From positions 3,782,001 to 3,846,000 of the forward strand of contig NZ_CP044532.1 of NCBI RefSeq assembly GCF_026427775.1: 64,000 nt of DNA, read 5' to 3'. Under the pieces are notes generated by a model. It did no database searches. It was given only the letters and a program-made list of their open reading frames with translations, and was not told the DNA's origin. Positions within the stretch are counted from its first letter, which is position 1. Every line of letters starts with the position of its first letter. The stretch is from Arthrobacter sp. CDRTa11 (GTDB taxonomy: Bacteria > Actinomycetota > Actinomycetes > Actinomycetales > Micrococcaceae). This document shows positions 1 through 8,520 of the stretch, one piece after another. A program made the position numbers and the translations under genes.

Positions 1-222
1 GGTGACATCTTCCTTGACACCCGGAACCGTGGTGAACTCGTGCAGCACGCCATCGATCCGGATGCTGGTTACAGCGGCACCGGGGATGGAGGAGAGCAGG
101 GTACGGCGGAGGGAGTTTCCGAGGGTGTAGCCGAAGCCCGGTTCGAGCGGCTCAATGATGAAACGCGAACGGTTTTCGGAGACTACCTCTTCGGAGAGGG
201 TGGGGCGCTGTGCAATGAGCAC
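1..222 (-). CDS. rpoA: DNA-directed RNA polymerase subunit alpha, N-terminal part (runs off the window)
   Basis: The visible 74 codons encode the start of the alpha subunit N-terminal domain, which dimerises and nucleates assembly of beta and beta'. The translation begins [13 protein letters not shown] and continues through [20 protein letters not shown], the conserved alpha-NTD opening including the GNSLRR motif. The start is a GTG at 222 preceded by AAGGAAA at a normal distance. The gene follows rpsK with a 133-bp gap that holds a strong hairpin, so it may have its own promoter as well as read-through from the ribosomal genes. The remainder of the subunit, and probably rplQ, lie beyond the window edge. 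Confidence 0.95.
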   Translation of the reverse strand, partial: MLIAQRPTLSEEVVSENRSRFIIEPLEPGFGYTLGNSLRRTLLSSIPGAAVTSIRIDGVLHEFTTVPGVKEDVT

Positions 223-246
223 TTAGGTTTTCCTTTCGGCGAGCAT

Positions 247-258
247 CCGCTATATGAC
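247..258 (-). promoter_or_regulatory. CCGCTATATGAC motif upstream of rpoA
   Basis: On the minus strand this reads GTCATATAGCGG, about 25 bases upstream of the rpoA start. The same 12 bases occur upstream of rpoB (41026-41037), with a second near-copy at 41108-41118. Here TATAGC could act as a -10 element with TTTCCA 17 bases upstream, but the rpoB copies lack an equally good -35. The shared motif is seen directly; its function is inference. Confidence 0.4.
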
Positions 259-304
259 GCAACACAGGTGGTGGAAATTCGGTCTGAAGACTTAACGCGG
301 CTGG

Positions 305-336
305 GCTTGCCCGGACCATCAACGGTCCGGGCAAGC
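305..336 (-). terminator. Hairpin between rpsK and rpoA
   Basis: A perfect 13-bp stem (GCTTGCCCGGACC and its complement) with a 6-base loop lies 20 bases past the rpsK stop. There is no T-run after the stem on the minus strand, so it may be a partial terminator, attenuator or processing site rather than a full intrinsic terminator. Confidence 0.55.
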
Positions 337-355
337 TCCTGCTGCGGGAAAGGCC

Positions 356-757
356 TTAGACGCGGCGGCGCTTCGGCGGACGGCAGCCGTTGTGCGCTGC
401 GGGGGTGACGTCCTGGATGGAGCCAACCTCCAGGCCAGCGGCCTGCAGCGAGCGGATTGCGGTTTCGCGTCCGGATCCCGGTCCCTTGACGAAAACGTCA
501 ACCTTGCGCATGCCGTGCTCCTGCGCACGCTTTGCAGCGGCTTCGGCAGCCATCTGGGCAGCGAACGGGGTGGACTTGCGTGAGCCCTTGAAGCCAACCT
601 CACCTGAGGAAGCCCAAGAGATAACAGCGCCGTTCGGGTCCGTAATGGACACGATGGTGTTGTTAAAAGTGCTCTTGATGTGCGCCTGGCCAAGCGCGAT
701 ATTCTTCTTGTCCTTCTTACGCGGCTTGCGAACCGCGCCACGAGTCTTCGGGGGCAT
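356..757 (-). CDS. rpsK: 30S ribosomal protein S11
   Basis: S11 is a platform protein of the small subunit that contacts 16S rRNA near the Shine-Dalgarno helix. The 133-residue product has the typical basic N-terminus ([19 protein letters not shown]), the core [14 protein letters not shown], and the C-terminal end [12 protein letters not shown]. Length and motifs match full-length bacterial S11. It lies between rpsM and rpoA. In mycobacteria rpsD follows rpsK, but here no rpsD is present and a hairpin leads directly to rpoA. Confidence 0.98.
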   Translation of the reverse strand: MPPKTRGAVRKPRKKDKKNIALGQAHIKSTFNNTIVSITDPNGAVISWASSGEVGFKGSRKSTPFAAQMAAEAAAKRAQEHGMRKVDVFVKGPGSGRETAIRSLQAAGLEVGSIQDVTPAAHNGCRPPKRRRV

Positions 758-811
758 TTTTTCTCCTACAGAAAGTTATCGGGGGAAGCTCCGTTAATCC
801 CGGCGGGGATT

Positions 812-1186
812 TTAACGGGCCTTCTTCTTGCCGGCGACGGTACGCTTCGGGCCCTTGCGGGTACGTGCGTTGGTCTTCGTACGCTGTCCGCGTACGGGCA
901 GGCCCTTGCGGTGGCGCAGGCCTTCGTAGCTGCCGATTTCAACCTTGCGGCGGATATCTGCTGCTACTTCGCGGCGAAGGTCACCCTCAACCTTGTAGTT
1001 GCCTTCAATGTAGTCACGCAGCTCAACCAGCTGGGAATCAGTCAGGTCCTTGACGCGGACGTCAGCGCTGATGCCAGTGGCAGCCAGGGTTTCGTGTGCA
1101 CGGGTCTTGCCCACGCCGTAGATGTAAGTAAGCGCAATTTCCAGCCGCTTTTCGCGGGGAATGTCTACGCCAGCGAGACGAGCCAT
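812..1186 (-). CDS. rpsM: 30S ribosomal protein S13
   Basis: S13 sits in the head of the small subunit and contacts P-site tRNA and the large subunit. The product is 124 residues, starting [21 protein letters not shown], with the conserved GIG-type turn ([10 protein letters not shown]) and the C-terminal [13 protein letters not shown] tail that reaches the P site. The reading frame stays open 17 codons upstream, but the start at 1186 is preferred because it gives the canonical N-terminus and has GGAG about ten bases before the ATG. Confidence 0.98.
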   Translation of the reverse strand: MARLAGVDIPREKRLEIALTYIYGVGKTRAHETLAATGISADVRVKDLTDSQLVELRDYIEGNYKVEGDLRREVAADIRRKVEIGSYEGLRHRKGLPVRGQRTKTNARTRKGPKRTVAGKKKAR

Positions 1187-1351
1187 AGTGGCAGTACTCC
1201 TTGAATAAACCGGAGGTCGTAGGCAGTACACCCGCACGTTCTGTGCGGCCCCAGCCTCCGACCGGGGGTTAGCTGTCCGGACTCTTTCGAGCTCAATGTT
1301 CCAGATCAGCTTGTGCTGCCTTTATTTACTTGCGTGGGTTAGCAACCCAGG

Positions 1352-1372
1352 ATTTCCTTCAGGGAAGGAAAT
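1352..1372 (-). terminator. Short hairpin after rpmJ
   Basis: A 9-bp stem (ATTTCCTTC paired with GAAGGAAAT) with a 3-base loop immediately follows the rpmJ stop codon on the minus strand, and a second small hairpin (GGGTT-AGC-AACCC) lies just beyond it. It is AT-rich and lacks a clear T-run. It may be an attenuator or stabilise the rpmJ mRNA end. Confidence 0.3.
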
Positions 1373-1486
1373 TTAGCCCTGGCGCTGCTTGTGGCGCGGG
1401 TTCTCGCAGATCACCATGACCCGGCCATTACGGCGGATCACTTTGCACTTTTCGCAGATCTGCTTGACGCTCGGCTTGACCTTCAT
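1373..1486 (-). CDS. rpmJ: 50S ribosomal protein L36
   Basis: This 37-residue protein is the smallest large-subunit protein. It starts [19 protein letters not shown] and ends in [11 protein letters not shown]. The zinc-ribbon ligands Cys11, Cys14, Cys27 and His32 are all present, so this is the C+ zinc-binding form. It lies between infA and rpsM as in most actinobacterial alpha operons. The gene is short and easy to overlook, but the match is unmistakable. Confidence 0.97.
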   Translation of the reverse strand: MKVKPSVKQICEKCKVIRRNGRVMVICENPRHKQRQG

Positions 1487-1554
1487 GGCATTCCTTTGCG
1501 TGTGGCAGTTGGTCAACTGGAGCAGCCTCAGCTCATGCCGCGGCTGCCCAGAAT

Positions 1555-1776
1555 TTACTTGTAGCGGTAGACGATACGACCCCGAGTGAGGTCATATGGG
1601 CTCAGTTCCACCACTACCCGGTCCTCAGGGAGAATCCTGATGTAGTGCTGGCGCATCTTGCCTGAGATGTGTGCCAGAACGATGTGCTTGTTGGTGAGCT
1701 CAACGCGAAACATCGCGTTAGGCAGCGCCTCAGTCACAACGCCCTCGATCTCAATGACCCCGTCCTTCTTGGCCAT
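1555..1776 (-). CDS. infA: Translation initiation factor IF-1
   Basis: IF-1 binds the A site of the small subunit during initiation. The 73-residue product ([20 protein letters not shown] through GRIVYRYK) is a single S1-like OB fold of standard length. The frame is open 14 codons further upstream, but MAKKDG is the invariant start. A GGAGGG lies only one base before this ATG, which is unusually tight and may reduce initiation or mean that another upstream purine stretch is used. The gene precedes rpmJ. Confidence 0.98.
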   Translation of the reverse strand: MAKKDGVIEIEGVVTEALPNAMFRVELTNKHIVLAHISGKMRQHYIRILPEDRVVVELSPYDLTRGRIVYRYK

Positions 1777-1943
1777 ACCCTCCGCTAACTGTTGTTGCCG
1801 CAGCCCACCGGATTGCACCGGAGAGGACCACGGACGTTTTTGTTGGATCGGTTATCACCTCAGGCCCCAAACAGGGCACAGCAGGGCAGACAACCAACAG
1901 ACAACACTACCCCTTATCCGGGTAAATGTTAAATCCAGCCATG

Positions 1944-2897
1944 TTAGCGCAATGTGCTCCCGTACGCATCATATTCACCGGCAGGAGTGCTCACCGCTGC
2001 CGCGCTGGAGACCCCATCCAGGATGGCCAGGCGTACGACGTCGGCTGCCGCGCTCTGCAGGGTAATCAGACTTATCTGCCGGGCAGCTTCCGTGCCGCGG
2101 TCCAGCGGCAGGTCCCCGGTGGCAAGGCAGAAAACGGTATCTCCGTCCGCCAGGGTGTGGCTTGGGTCCAGGGCCCTTGCGATCCCGGCCTGGGCAGCCG
2201 AAGCCGTCCGTTTGCACTCGGTCTTGTCCAGGACGGCGTTTGTGGCCACAACAACCAGGGTTGTGTTGAGCCCCGGCGGTTCCGGCGTTGCGGCGGCTGC
2301 TGGAGCTGCCGGAGACAATCCAACCGGCAGGCCCAGTGCGTTCACCACAGCCAGCGCACCCAGGACAACCCCGTTCTCGAGGGTGACCGAGGCCGTGCCT
2401 ACTCCCCCTTTATAGGTCCGGGCCATCAAGGCTCCGAGGCCGGCTCCCACATTGCCGCGTTCGACGTCGTGCCCGTCCTTTTCCGCCGCGGCGGCAACGG
2501 CGGCGGCGTAGCCCATTTCCGCCGTCGGACGCGCTGAGAAGTCACCACCGCGGCCGAGGTCAAAGATGGCGGCAGCGGGAACAATCGGTACGACGCCGCC
2601 GGGGACCGGGAAGCCCCGGCCGTTCTCTTCGCACCACTGCTGGACTCCGTGGGCCGTCACCAGTCCGTAGGCGCTGCCGCCGGTCAGGACCACCGCATCT
2701 ACGGCAGACGTCAGCGTGGTGGGGTCCAGTGCGTCCGTCTCGTGGGTTGCGGGGCCTCCCCCGCCCACGTCCACTGAACCCGTGGTTCCCGGCGGCGGCA
2801 GGATCACTGTCACGCCACTCAACCAGCCGTCGTCGGACTTCTGATGGTGGCCCACGCGGATCCCGGGCACGTCAGTAATGGCTCCCATAGGCTCCAT
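1944..2897 (-). CDS. P1 family peptidase (S58/DmpA-like aminopeptidase)
   Basis: Members of MEROPS family S58 are N-terminal nucleophile hydrolases that cleave themselves into two chains and act as aminopeptidases, amidases or D-esterases. The product (about 317 residues) shows ITDVPGIRVGHH at the N-terminus, the VVLTGGSAYGL motif, and NVGAGLGALMARTYKGGVG followed by TASV. By analogy the Thr in GVGTASV (about residue 168) is the nucleophile released by autocleavage. The start could be ATG 2897 or ATG 2888; a further in-frame start at 2915 lies inside a palindromic repeat and is less likely. It lies between infA and map, outside the usual set of that operon. Substrate unknown. Confidence 0.85.
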   Translation of the reverse strand: MEPMGAITDVPGIRVGHHQKSDDGWLSGVTVILPPPGTTGSVDVGGGGPATHETDALDPTTLTSAVDAVVLTGGSAYGLVTAHGVQQWCEENGRGFPVPGGVVPIVPAAAIFDLGRGGDFSARPTAEMGYAAAVAAAAEKDGHDVERGNVGAGLGALMARTYKGGVGTASVTLENGVVLGALAVVNALGLPVGLSPAAPAAAATPEPPGLNTTLVVVATNAVLDKTECKRTASAAQAGIARALDPSHTLADGDTVFCLATGDLPLDRGTEAARQISLITLQSAAADVVRLAILDGVSSAAAVSTPAGEYDAYGSTLR

Positions 2898-2910
2898 TGT
2901 GCCGTGCCAC

Positions 2911-2976
2911 CCCAACTGAGTAGCGCTAACTGTCGTTTTGAGCCCTCAAAACGACAGTTAGCGCTACGTAGTTGGG
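2911..2976. repeat. Intergenic palindrome, CCCAACT family (copy 1)
   Basis: A perfect 22-bp inverted repeat (left arm 2921-2942, right arm 2945-2966) with a 2-base centre is extended by outer CCCAACT/AGTTGGG arms, making about 32 bp per side with two mismatches. Its core contains AACTGTCGTTTTGAG. Two similar palindromes lie at 33274-33341 and 43094-43176. It separates map from the P1 peptidase gene and could act as a transcription terminator or a REP-like element. Confidence 0.75.
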
Positions 2977-3804
2977 TTAGGGGATGGGAACGGGGACGAC
3001 GCCGAGGGGCACCAGCTGCTCGGCGCCGCCGTCGGGGGCCGAGAGCACCCAGATGCCCTTTTCGTGGACCGCCACGGAGTGCTCCCACTGGCAGGAGCGC
3101 TTGCCGTCCGTAGTCACAACGGTCCAGTCGTCTTCCAGGACTGCCGTCTCGATGCCGCCACGGACCAGCATGGGTTCGATCGCAAGGCACAGCCCCGGCC
3201 GAATCTTGGGCCCGCGGTGGCTGGTGCGGTAGTTGAGCACGTCCGGAGCCATATGCATCTCGGAGCCGATGCCGTGGCCTACGTAGTCTTCCAAAATGCC
3301 GAGCGGCTTACCGGGAACAGAGGACACGTAGTCGTCGATGGCCGCGCCGATATCCCCCACATGGCTGCCCTTGGCGAGTGCCGCTATCCCCCGCCACATG
3401 GCCGCCTGCGTCACGTCGGAGAGCCGCTGGTCTTCGGGATCGGCGGTACCCACGATGACGGTCCGTGCCGAGTCGGAGTGCCAGCCATCCACGATCGCGC
3501 CGCCGTCGATCGAGATGATATCGCCATCATTGAGCGTGCGGCTGCCCGGGATGCCGTGTACCACCTCCTCATTGACGGAGGTGCAGATGGAGGCCGGGAA
3601 GCCGTGGTAGCCGAGGAAGTTGGATTTCGCGCCCGCCTCATTCAGGACCGCGGCGAAAACGTCGTCCAGATGCTTGGTGGTGACACCCGGAACCGCCGCG
3701 GCTACGGCGGCATCCAAGGCGCGGGTCAGGACGAGGCCTGCCTCATGCATGGTGCGCATCTGGGCGTTGGTCTTGTATTCGATGCGGGGCTGTCCGAATG
3801 CCAT
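2977..3804 (-). CDS. map: Methionine aminopeptidase, type I
   Basis: It removes the initiator methionine from nascent proteins. The 275-residue product keeps all five metal ligands of the pita-bread fold: Asp in SIDGGAIVDGW, Asp in HSDSARTV, His in GHGIGSEMH, Glu in AIEPML and Glu in WEHSV. The conserved HGFPASICTSVNEEVVHGIP segment is also present. The frame stays open 54 codons upstream, into oleD, but ATG 3804 gives the family start (MAFGQPRIEYKTNAQM). It starts 7 bases after the oleD stop, so it is probably transcribed as the last gene of the oleA-oleD operon, not directly after adk as usual. Confidence 0.96.
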   Translation of the reverse strand: MAFGQPRIEYKTNAQMRTMHEAGLVLTRALDAAVAAAVPGVTTKHLDDVFAAVLNEAGAKSNFLGYHGFPASICTSVNEEVVHGIPGSRTLNDGDIISIDGGAIVDGWHSDSARTVIVGTADPEDQRLSDVTQAAMWRGIAALAKGSHVGDIGAAIDDYVSSVPGKPLGILEDYVGHGIGSEMHMAPDVLNYRTSHRGPKIRPGLCLAIEPMLVRGGIETAVLEDDWTVVTTDGKRSCQWEHSVAVHEKGIWVLSAPDGGAEQLVPLGVVPVPIP

Positions 3805-3811
3805 GTGTACC

Positions 3812-4753
3812 TCAGTGGTTGGTCTCTTGGGCGGGATGGGTTGATCCCAGGGCTCTGATCCATTCTCCCGCACCTGAGAAGCTGCTGGGGACAGGCTCCA
3901 CCCCCACCTCTTCGCGCAGCCGGCGGGTGCTGTAGGTCCGCTCGAAGCCAAGCTGGGAGACGGCATAGCGTGTGAGAGCCGGCGGCTTCCGCGTTACGCT
4001 GCCCAACGCCTCCAGCGAAGCGGCCAGCGTCATTGCCGTCCGCAGCGGGATGAACTGGAGTTCGACGCCGGACCGTCCAGTTTCGTCCAGGACTTCCCGC
4101 AGGACTTCGCCCAGTTTCACCGGCTGGTGGTCGGCCACGTTGACGGGCCCTGTTGCGTCTGAGGCGCACGCGGCGAGCGCTGCTTCGGTCAGGTTCCCGA
4201 TTGACGTCAGCTGGTGGCGCACGTTCGGGCTTCCGACGCACAGCAGCCGGCCGCGCTTTACATTCCGGATGAGCCGCGGCAGCAGGGTCCTGTCACCGGG
4301 CCCGTACACGCCGTGCGGCCTGAGGATCAGTGCATTCGGGTGCTTTGACGCCACCGCCTCCGCCAGGGCCTTGGAGCGGGAGTAGGCATTCAGGTAGCGC
4401 CCGGCCGGGGCTTGCTCGGGCCGGTCAATACAGGGCTGCCACCAGGGATAGACGCTCGAGCTGGAGATATGGACCAACCGGGCACGGGGGAAGGAGGCGG
4501 CCACGGCTTCGGTGCCGAGGACGTTCACACGGTGGAACAATTGCGGCGGTCCCCAGTCACCCACCTGCGCACCGGCATGCACCACGGCGTCCACCTCGGG
4601 CGGGCTCCAAAGATTCCCCTCGGCCAGATCCCACACGGTAAATCCTGGGAGCTGGCGCCTGCCGTAGCGGTACACCTCCCAGCCGCGGTGTTCGGCGGCC
4701 GCCGCCACGGCGGCACCGACAAACCCCGTGGCACCGGTGACAGCGATCCTCAT
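3812..4753 (-). CDS. oleD: OleD-like NAD(P)-dependent beta-keto acid reductase (extended SDR)
   Basis: OleD proteins reduce the 2-alkyl-3-keto acid made by OleA to the beta-hydroxy acid. The 313-residue product begins MRIAVTGATGFVGAAV, an N-terminal Rossmann motif, followed by VDAVVHAGA, ISSSSVYP (catalytic Ser region) and the Tyr-Lys pair in AYSRSKALAE. The C-terminal half carries RPHGVYGPGD and a substrate-binding region ending VPSSFSGAGEWIRAL. The ATG overlaps the oleC stop (ATGA), so translation is coupled. Function is assigned from the SDR fold plus the adjoining OleC and OleA; as an isolated sequence it would be only an NAD-dependent epimerase/dehydratase family protein. Confidence 0.85.
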   Translation of the reverse strand: MRIAVTGATGFVGAAVAAAAEHRGWEVYRYGRRQLPGFTVWDLAEGNLWSPPEVDAVVHAGAQVGDWGPPQLFHRVNVLGTEAVAASFPRARLVHISSSSVYPWWQPCIDRPEQAPAGRYLNAYSRSKALAEAVASKHPNALILRPHGVYGPGDRTLLPRLIRNVKRGRLLCVGSPNVRHQLTSIGNLTEAALAACASDATGPVNVADHQPVKLGEVLREVLDETGRSGVELQFIPLRTAMTLAASLEALGSVTRKPPALTRYAVSQLGFERTYSTRRLREEVGVEPVPSSFSGAGEWIRALGSTHPAQETNH

Positions 4754-6546
4754 ACGTGGCCGCCCTCGCCGTCCGAAGGGAGGGAGCCGGCTGGAGCCAA
4801 GGCCGGGTTCGAACTTGTGGAGCCGTCCGCCGTCGTGACCCGCTCCGAGAAGAGTGTCCTCAGGGCGATGCGGTCCGGTTTGCGGTGCCTGCCGGAAGTG
4901 GGCAGGTGGGGCATGATCTCTATGCTGTCCGGCAGGGCCGATTCGTCGATGAGTTTGGGCAGCTCCCGTTGGAGCGTGCGAAGCAGAGCATCGTGTGCCT
5001 GGCCGGGCCGCGGCTCGACGGCGAGCCAAACTGCTTCGTCGCCGATGCCGTTGGGAACACCCACCATGACGGCCTGGGCCACGCACGCAATTCCAGCGAT
5101 GACAGGCTCGTACAGGCCCGGATAAATGTTGGTTTTCCCGCGGATGATCATGTCCTTCTTCCGCCCCAGCAGGACCAGCCTGGCCGGTCCCGGCCCGCTA
5201 CCCGGTCCGCCGGTTTCCCCCGGGCCTTGATCCGTCCGGCCGTGATCCAGCCGGACGAGGTCACCGGTGGCATGTTCGTCCATGGATCCTTCGCCGAGGT
5301 AGCCAAGGCACATGTTCGGCCCCGCGACCATCAGTTCGTGGTCCTCCGCCACCCGCACGGTCATACCCGGCAGCGGTTCCCCGAGGAAGTCTCCTTCCCC
5401 GGAGCCGTCGGCCGCCCGGTATTGGGCCGTGCGCCCGGAGGCGAAGTCCAGCTTCTCCTGTCCTGACGCTATCGCGATGGGAAGTACCTCGGTCATGCCG
5501 TAGATGCAATGAAAGCGGACTGCCGGCAGCAGCCGGGCGGCCCGCTCCAGGAAGGAGGCAAGGACGGGCGCGGCTCCCAGCATGACGGTTTTCAGCGTTT
5601 CCGGCCAGGCGATCCTGCCGGTTTCGACGGCGTCCAGGATGGGTGCCAGCTGCGAGGGCACCAGGAAAACGTGGGTTGCCGCTGCCTGCCCCGGGGAGGA
5701 GCCCAACGCCGCGGCGAACTGGAGCGGATCGATTGTGGCGGAGAGCCCGTAGGACGGCATAGTCCAATGGGCTCCGGCGATCAGGGCGGGCAGCCCCATC
5801 ATGAACTGTTCCGAGTGGATACGGTCGCCTGCAGCGAAGGTGCACCGGGTGCTGAGTTGGGTGAATCCCGCTGCCAGGGTGCCGCGGGTGTGCACCACGC
5901 CCTTGGGACTGCCCGTGGTGCCCGAGGTGAAGATGATGACCGCTTCCTGCCCCGGAGCTGCGTCCACCGGCGGCACCGCACCCTTTGCCTGTCCGGAAGA
6001 ATCGGCCGCTCCCCAACGGGAAGGTAGGCGGGAGAGCTGCCGGATGTTCGTGGACCTCAAGGGAACGCCCGGCAGCCAGGGGCCGGAGTGGTAATGGCGG
6101 ACCTTCATGGCTGCATAGTCCGGCAGCAGGAGGCCGCGGCGCCGGGCGAGGGGACGGAGCGGACCCCTTGCACTGAGCGCGTAGAGCAGGGATTCAGCGG
6201 CCGCCCACTGCGGCGAGGCCAGTGCGGCCCTGTTGCGGAACAGTTCGGGGCCCACCCCGGGATCGATAAAAACAATGGCACCGCCGGCCCGCACCGCGGC
6301 CAGTGCCAGCGTAAAGGCCGCGGGGCCGGGCCTGACCGAGAACAGCAGGCGTTCGCCCGGGCCGAAGCCATCGCGCCTCAGTCCGGCGGCAGTGGATTCG
6401 ATTCCGGCGGCAAGGTCCCGGTAGCTGATGATCCTGCCGGGCCGGCCGTTCCGCTTTCCCGGCCCGGTGATGGCCGGGTGGTCCGGGTACCGGGAAGCTG
6501 CATCGTAGACCGCTGTGATGAGGTCCGGCTGGCTCTTAGTGTCCAC
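4750..6546 (-). CDS. oleC: OleC-like beta-lactone synthetase (AMP-binding superfamily)
   Basis: OleC uses ATP to convert 2-alkyl-3-hydroxy acids to cis-beta-lactones. The 598-residue product has the adenylation motifs VIIFTSGTTGSPKGVVHTRG (P-loop, about residue 210), YGMTEVLPI (A5), the GDLVRLD region and LLGRKKDMIIRGKTNIYP (hinge and A8). The AIVFIDPG segment around residue 95 is typical of the OleC group. The start is GTG 6546, overlapping the P450 end by 11 bases. In Micrococcus luteus OleC is fused to OleB; here no OleB hydrolase domain is fused or adjacent. A generic fatty-acid:CoA or AMP ligase is the alternative reading. Confidence 0.82.
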   Translation of the reverse strand: MDTKSQPDLITAVYDAASRYPDHPAITGPGKRNGRPGRIISYRDLAAGIESTAAGLRRDGFGPGERLLFSVRPGPAAFTLALAAVRAGGAIVFIDPGVGPELFRNRAALASPQWAAAESLLYALSARGPLRPLARRRGLLLPDYAAMKVRHYHSGPWLPGVPLRSTNIRQLSRLPSRWGAADSSGQAKGAVPPVDAAPGQEAVIIFTSGTTGSPKGVVHTRGTLAAGFTQLSTRCTFAAGDRIHSEQFMMGLPALIAGAHWTMPSYGLSATIDPLQFAAALGSSPGQAAATHVFLVPSQLAPILDAVETGRIAWPETLKTVMLGAAPVLASFLERAARLLPAVRFHCIYGMTEVLPIAIASGQEKLDFASGRTAQYRAADGSGEGDFLGEPLPGMTVRVAEDHELMVAGPNMCLGYLGEGSMDEHATGDLVRLDHGRTDQGPGETGGPGSGPGPARLVLLGRKKDMIIRGKTNIYPGLYEPVIAGIACVAQAVMVGVPNGIGDEAVWLAVEPRPGQAHDALLRTLQRELPKLIDESALPDSIEIMPHLPTSGRHRKPDRIALRTLFSERVTTADGSTSSNPALAPAGSLPSDGEGGHV

Positions 6547-7738
6547 GGGCCAGCTCCATTGACTTGTAGTGGGGTATCAGCACGTTCCGGCTGACGGTCC
6601 GTTGACGGATGCGCCAGGGCTTCCGGGCGTATTCATCCAGCAGCACATTCAAAGCCCCGTTGATTTCGGCCATGGCCAGCGGCATGCCGATGCAGAAATG
6701 CGCCCCCGCCCCGAACCAGAGCTGCCGGGCCGGAGCCGGAACGGGCACTGCCGGATCAAAGCCGCCCAGGCTCTTCACCGCATGGACAGTGGAGAGCAGG
6801 ATGCGGTCACCAGGCCTGATCCTGACGCCTCCAAGCTGTTTTTCCGCCGTCGCTTCCCGGAGCATCATGGGCGAGGGTGCGGTGAAGCGCAGCCCTTCAT
6901 TGACGGCGTCCGGCAGGCCGGCCCGGTCAGCCGCCAGCATGGGCAGCCTGCCGTCGTCGAACAGCAGGGCGGCGAGCCGTGGAACGTAGGACACCAGCGT
7001 CTCAGTCCCCGCGATGACAAACGCACTGACAATCCCCACGGCCTCATCCTCACTCAGGCCAAGCTCACGCAGGCGGCCGGGGAAGGTGGCAGGGTCATCT
7101 CGGCGGTACGCCTCCCGCACGGGCCCGGCAAGAATTTCGACGGCGGCCTTCGCCTTCGCCACCTGGGGCGGCGTCAGTTGTGGCCGGCCGAGGCGAACCA
7201 AGCCGGTGATGGACGTACCGAGGCTGAAGAGGTCGGTATCCGGCAGGCGTCCGGGAGCCTGGTCAGGAACCCCGAGCAGGCGGCTGATCACTCCCCCGGA
7301 CAGTTCCTTGACCAGTCCCACAAACTCCACGCTGTGGCCGTTCTCAAGTCCGGCCGACAGGCGTCCGCGCATCCGCTCCACGGCCGGGGCAACAATGGAC
7401 TCCACGGCCCGGGGCGTGAAGAGCCCGTTGAGCCGGCGCCGCAGCTCAAGGTGCGCTTCGCCGTCCATGTTCAGCAGGGCGCGGGGACCAACCACCGGAG
7501 TCCAGAGCGCGCCGGAGGCCCTGGTTCCGGTTTTTGAGTAGCTGGCGTCCATGAGTACTTCCCGGAGCAGCGAGGCATCGCTCACCAAAACACCCAGGCC
7601 GGGCAGCCTGACCACGGGGCGGAGTTTCCCCAGTCCACGGATCAGCGGGTAGGCGAAGGGGTGTGCTGCGGTGTGGAGGCGCCGTTCCCAACCTGCCAGG
7701 CGGCCGGTGCTCAGGCCCAAACCTTCCGAAGAAGTCAC
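6536..7738 (-). CDS. Cytochrome P450
   Basis: A soluble haem monooxygenase of about 400 residues. The diagnostic motifs are the I-helix oxygen-binding AGTET, the K-helix ExxR (NEGLRF), and the haem-thiolate loop FGAGAHFCIG with the proximal Cys. The frame remains open for more than 100 codons upstream, inside the glycosyltransferase gene, but the chosen GTG at 7738 overlaps that gene's TGA (GTGA) and gives a standard-length bacterial P450. It lies in the middle of the ole-like operon, so it probably oxidises the lipid product or a precursor. No ferredoxin or reductase gene is nearby, so electron partners must come from elsewhere. Confidence 0.9.
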   Translation of the reverse strand: MTSSEGLGLSTGRLAGWERRLHTAAHPFAYPLIRGLGKLRPVVRLPGLGVLVSDASLLREVLMDASYSKTGTRASGALWTPVVGPRALLNMDGEAHLELRRRLNGLFTPRAVESIVAPAVERMRGRLSAGLENGHSVEFVGLVKELSGGVISRLLGVPDQAPGRLPDTDLFSLGTSITGLVRLGRPQLTPPQVAKAKAAVEILAGPVREAYRRDDPATFPGRLRELGLSEDEAVGIVSAFVIAGTETLVSYVPRLAALLFDDGRLPMLAADRAGLPDAVNEGLRFTAPSPMMLREATAEKQLGGVRIRPGDRILLSTVHAVKSLGGFDPAVPVPAPARQLWFGAGAHFCIGMPLAMAEINGALNVLLDEYARKPWRIRQRTVSRNVLIPHYKSMELARGH

Positions 7739-8520
7739 CGGATGTCCACGTGTTCTGGCCGGTAGCGGTGGTCCGCGTACCAGGCAAGCGTGTTCGGCAG
7801 GCCCCACGCCTTCACCCGGCGGGAAGAACCGAACACCACCACATTCCGCCGGAGCGCATACGCCCGCGTTAGTTTGCGGACGCGGTTGGAAAGCGCCCGG
7901 TCCTCGTGGAGCTCCTCGATGCTGGTGCGGGGAAACCCGCCCGACCGGAGGTAGAGATCTGCCGTGATGGCCATATTGCAGCCGGGCAGCATCTGGTACG
8001 GGCCCAGATACCCTTCCCCTTTGTTGCCCGGGCGGATACGGCCAAAGAAGGACGCCACCTCCACTGCCCCCAGCATCAGCCACCGCTGGCCGCGGCTCAG
8101 GCCCTCGTCCAGGCGGGGGTTCAGCTGCCCGGCGATCATCTCCAGGCCGTCGTCGAAGGCATCCATGATCCGCAGCGTCCAGTCCGGCGCCGGGAGGCAG
8201 TCGGCATCGGTTCGTGCCAGCCAGCGGGCACCGTTCAATGCACCAAAGCGCATCCCGGTGTCCGCTGCGGCGCCGGTCCCCTTCTCCGGCTCACTAATCA
8301 ACCGGATGTCCATGCCAGGGTTCAGCGCGGCGAATTCCGCAACGATGGCCTGGCTGGCGTCTGTGGAGCCGTTGTCTACGACTACAAGGGTGAAATCGGG
8401 GCGGAGTTGGGCAGCGAGTGCCTGCAGCGTTTCCAAGATCAGCTTCTCTTCATTCAGCACAGGCATGGCAACGCACAGAGCCCTCACTGGAGGAACGCCG
8501 GCCGCCGAAGGCCCGGTCAC
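7735..8520 (-). CDS. Family 2 glycosyltransferase
   Basis: The 261-residue product is a GT-A fold enzyme with no obvious membrane segments. It shows AMPVLNEEKLILETLQAL at the N-terminus, VVVDNGSTDAS, the DxD-type metal/nucleotide motif in RTDADCLP, and EELHEDRALSNRV, which fits the catalytic ED position. The start is a GTG at 8520 that overlaps the oleA TGA (GTGA), so it is translationally coupled. Its place between oleA and the P450 suggests it glycosylates the pathway product, but neither donor nor acceptor can be read from the sequence. Confidence 0.85.
   Translation of the reverse strand: MTGPSAAGVPPVRALCVAMPVLNEEKLILETLQALAAQLRPDFTLVVVDNGSTDASQAIVAEFAALNPGMDIRLISEPEKGTGAAADTGMRFGALNGARWLARTDADCLPAPDWTLRIMDAFDDGLEMIAGQLNPRLDEGLSRGQRWLMLGAVEVASFFGRIRPGNKGEGYLGPYQMLPGCNMAITADLYLRSGGFPRTSIEELHEDRALSNRVRKLTRAYALRRNVVVFGSSRRVKAWGLPNTLAWYADHRYRPEHVDIR

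Noticed and set aside
3805..3966. N-terminal extension of map by 54 residues
   Set aside because: The extension overlaps oleD and is not part of the metalloprotease; ATG 3804 gives the family start.
7739..8083. Much longer P450 starting inside the glycosyltransferase gene
   Set aside because: The extra 115 residues are low-complexity mirror translation; GTG 7738 overlaps the upstream stop and gives a normal P450 length.
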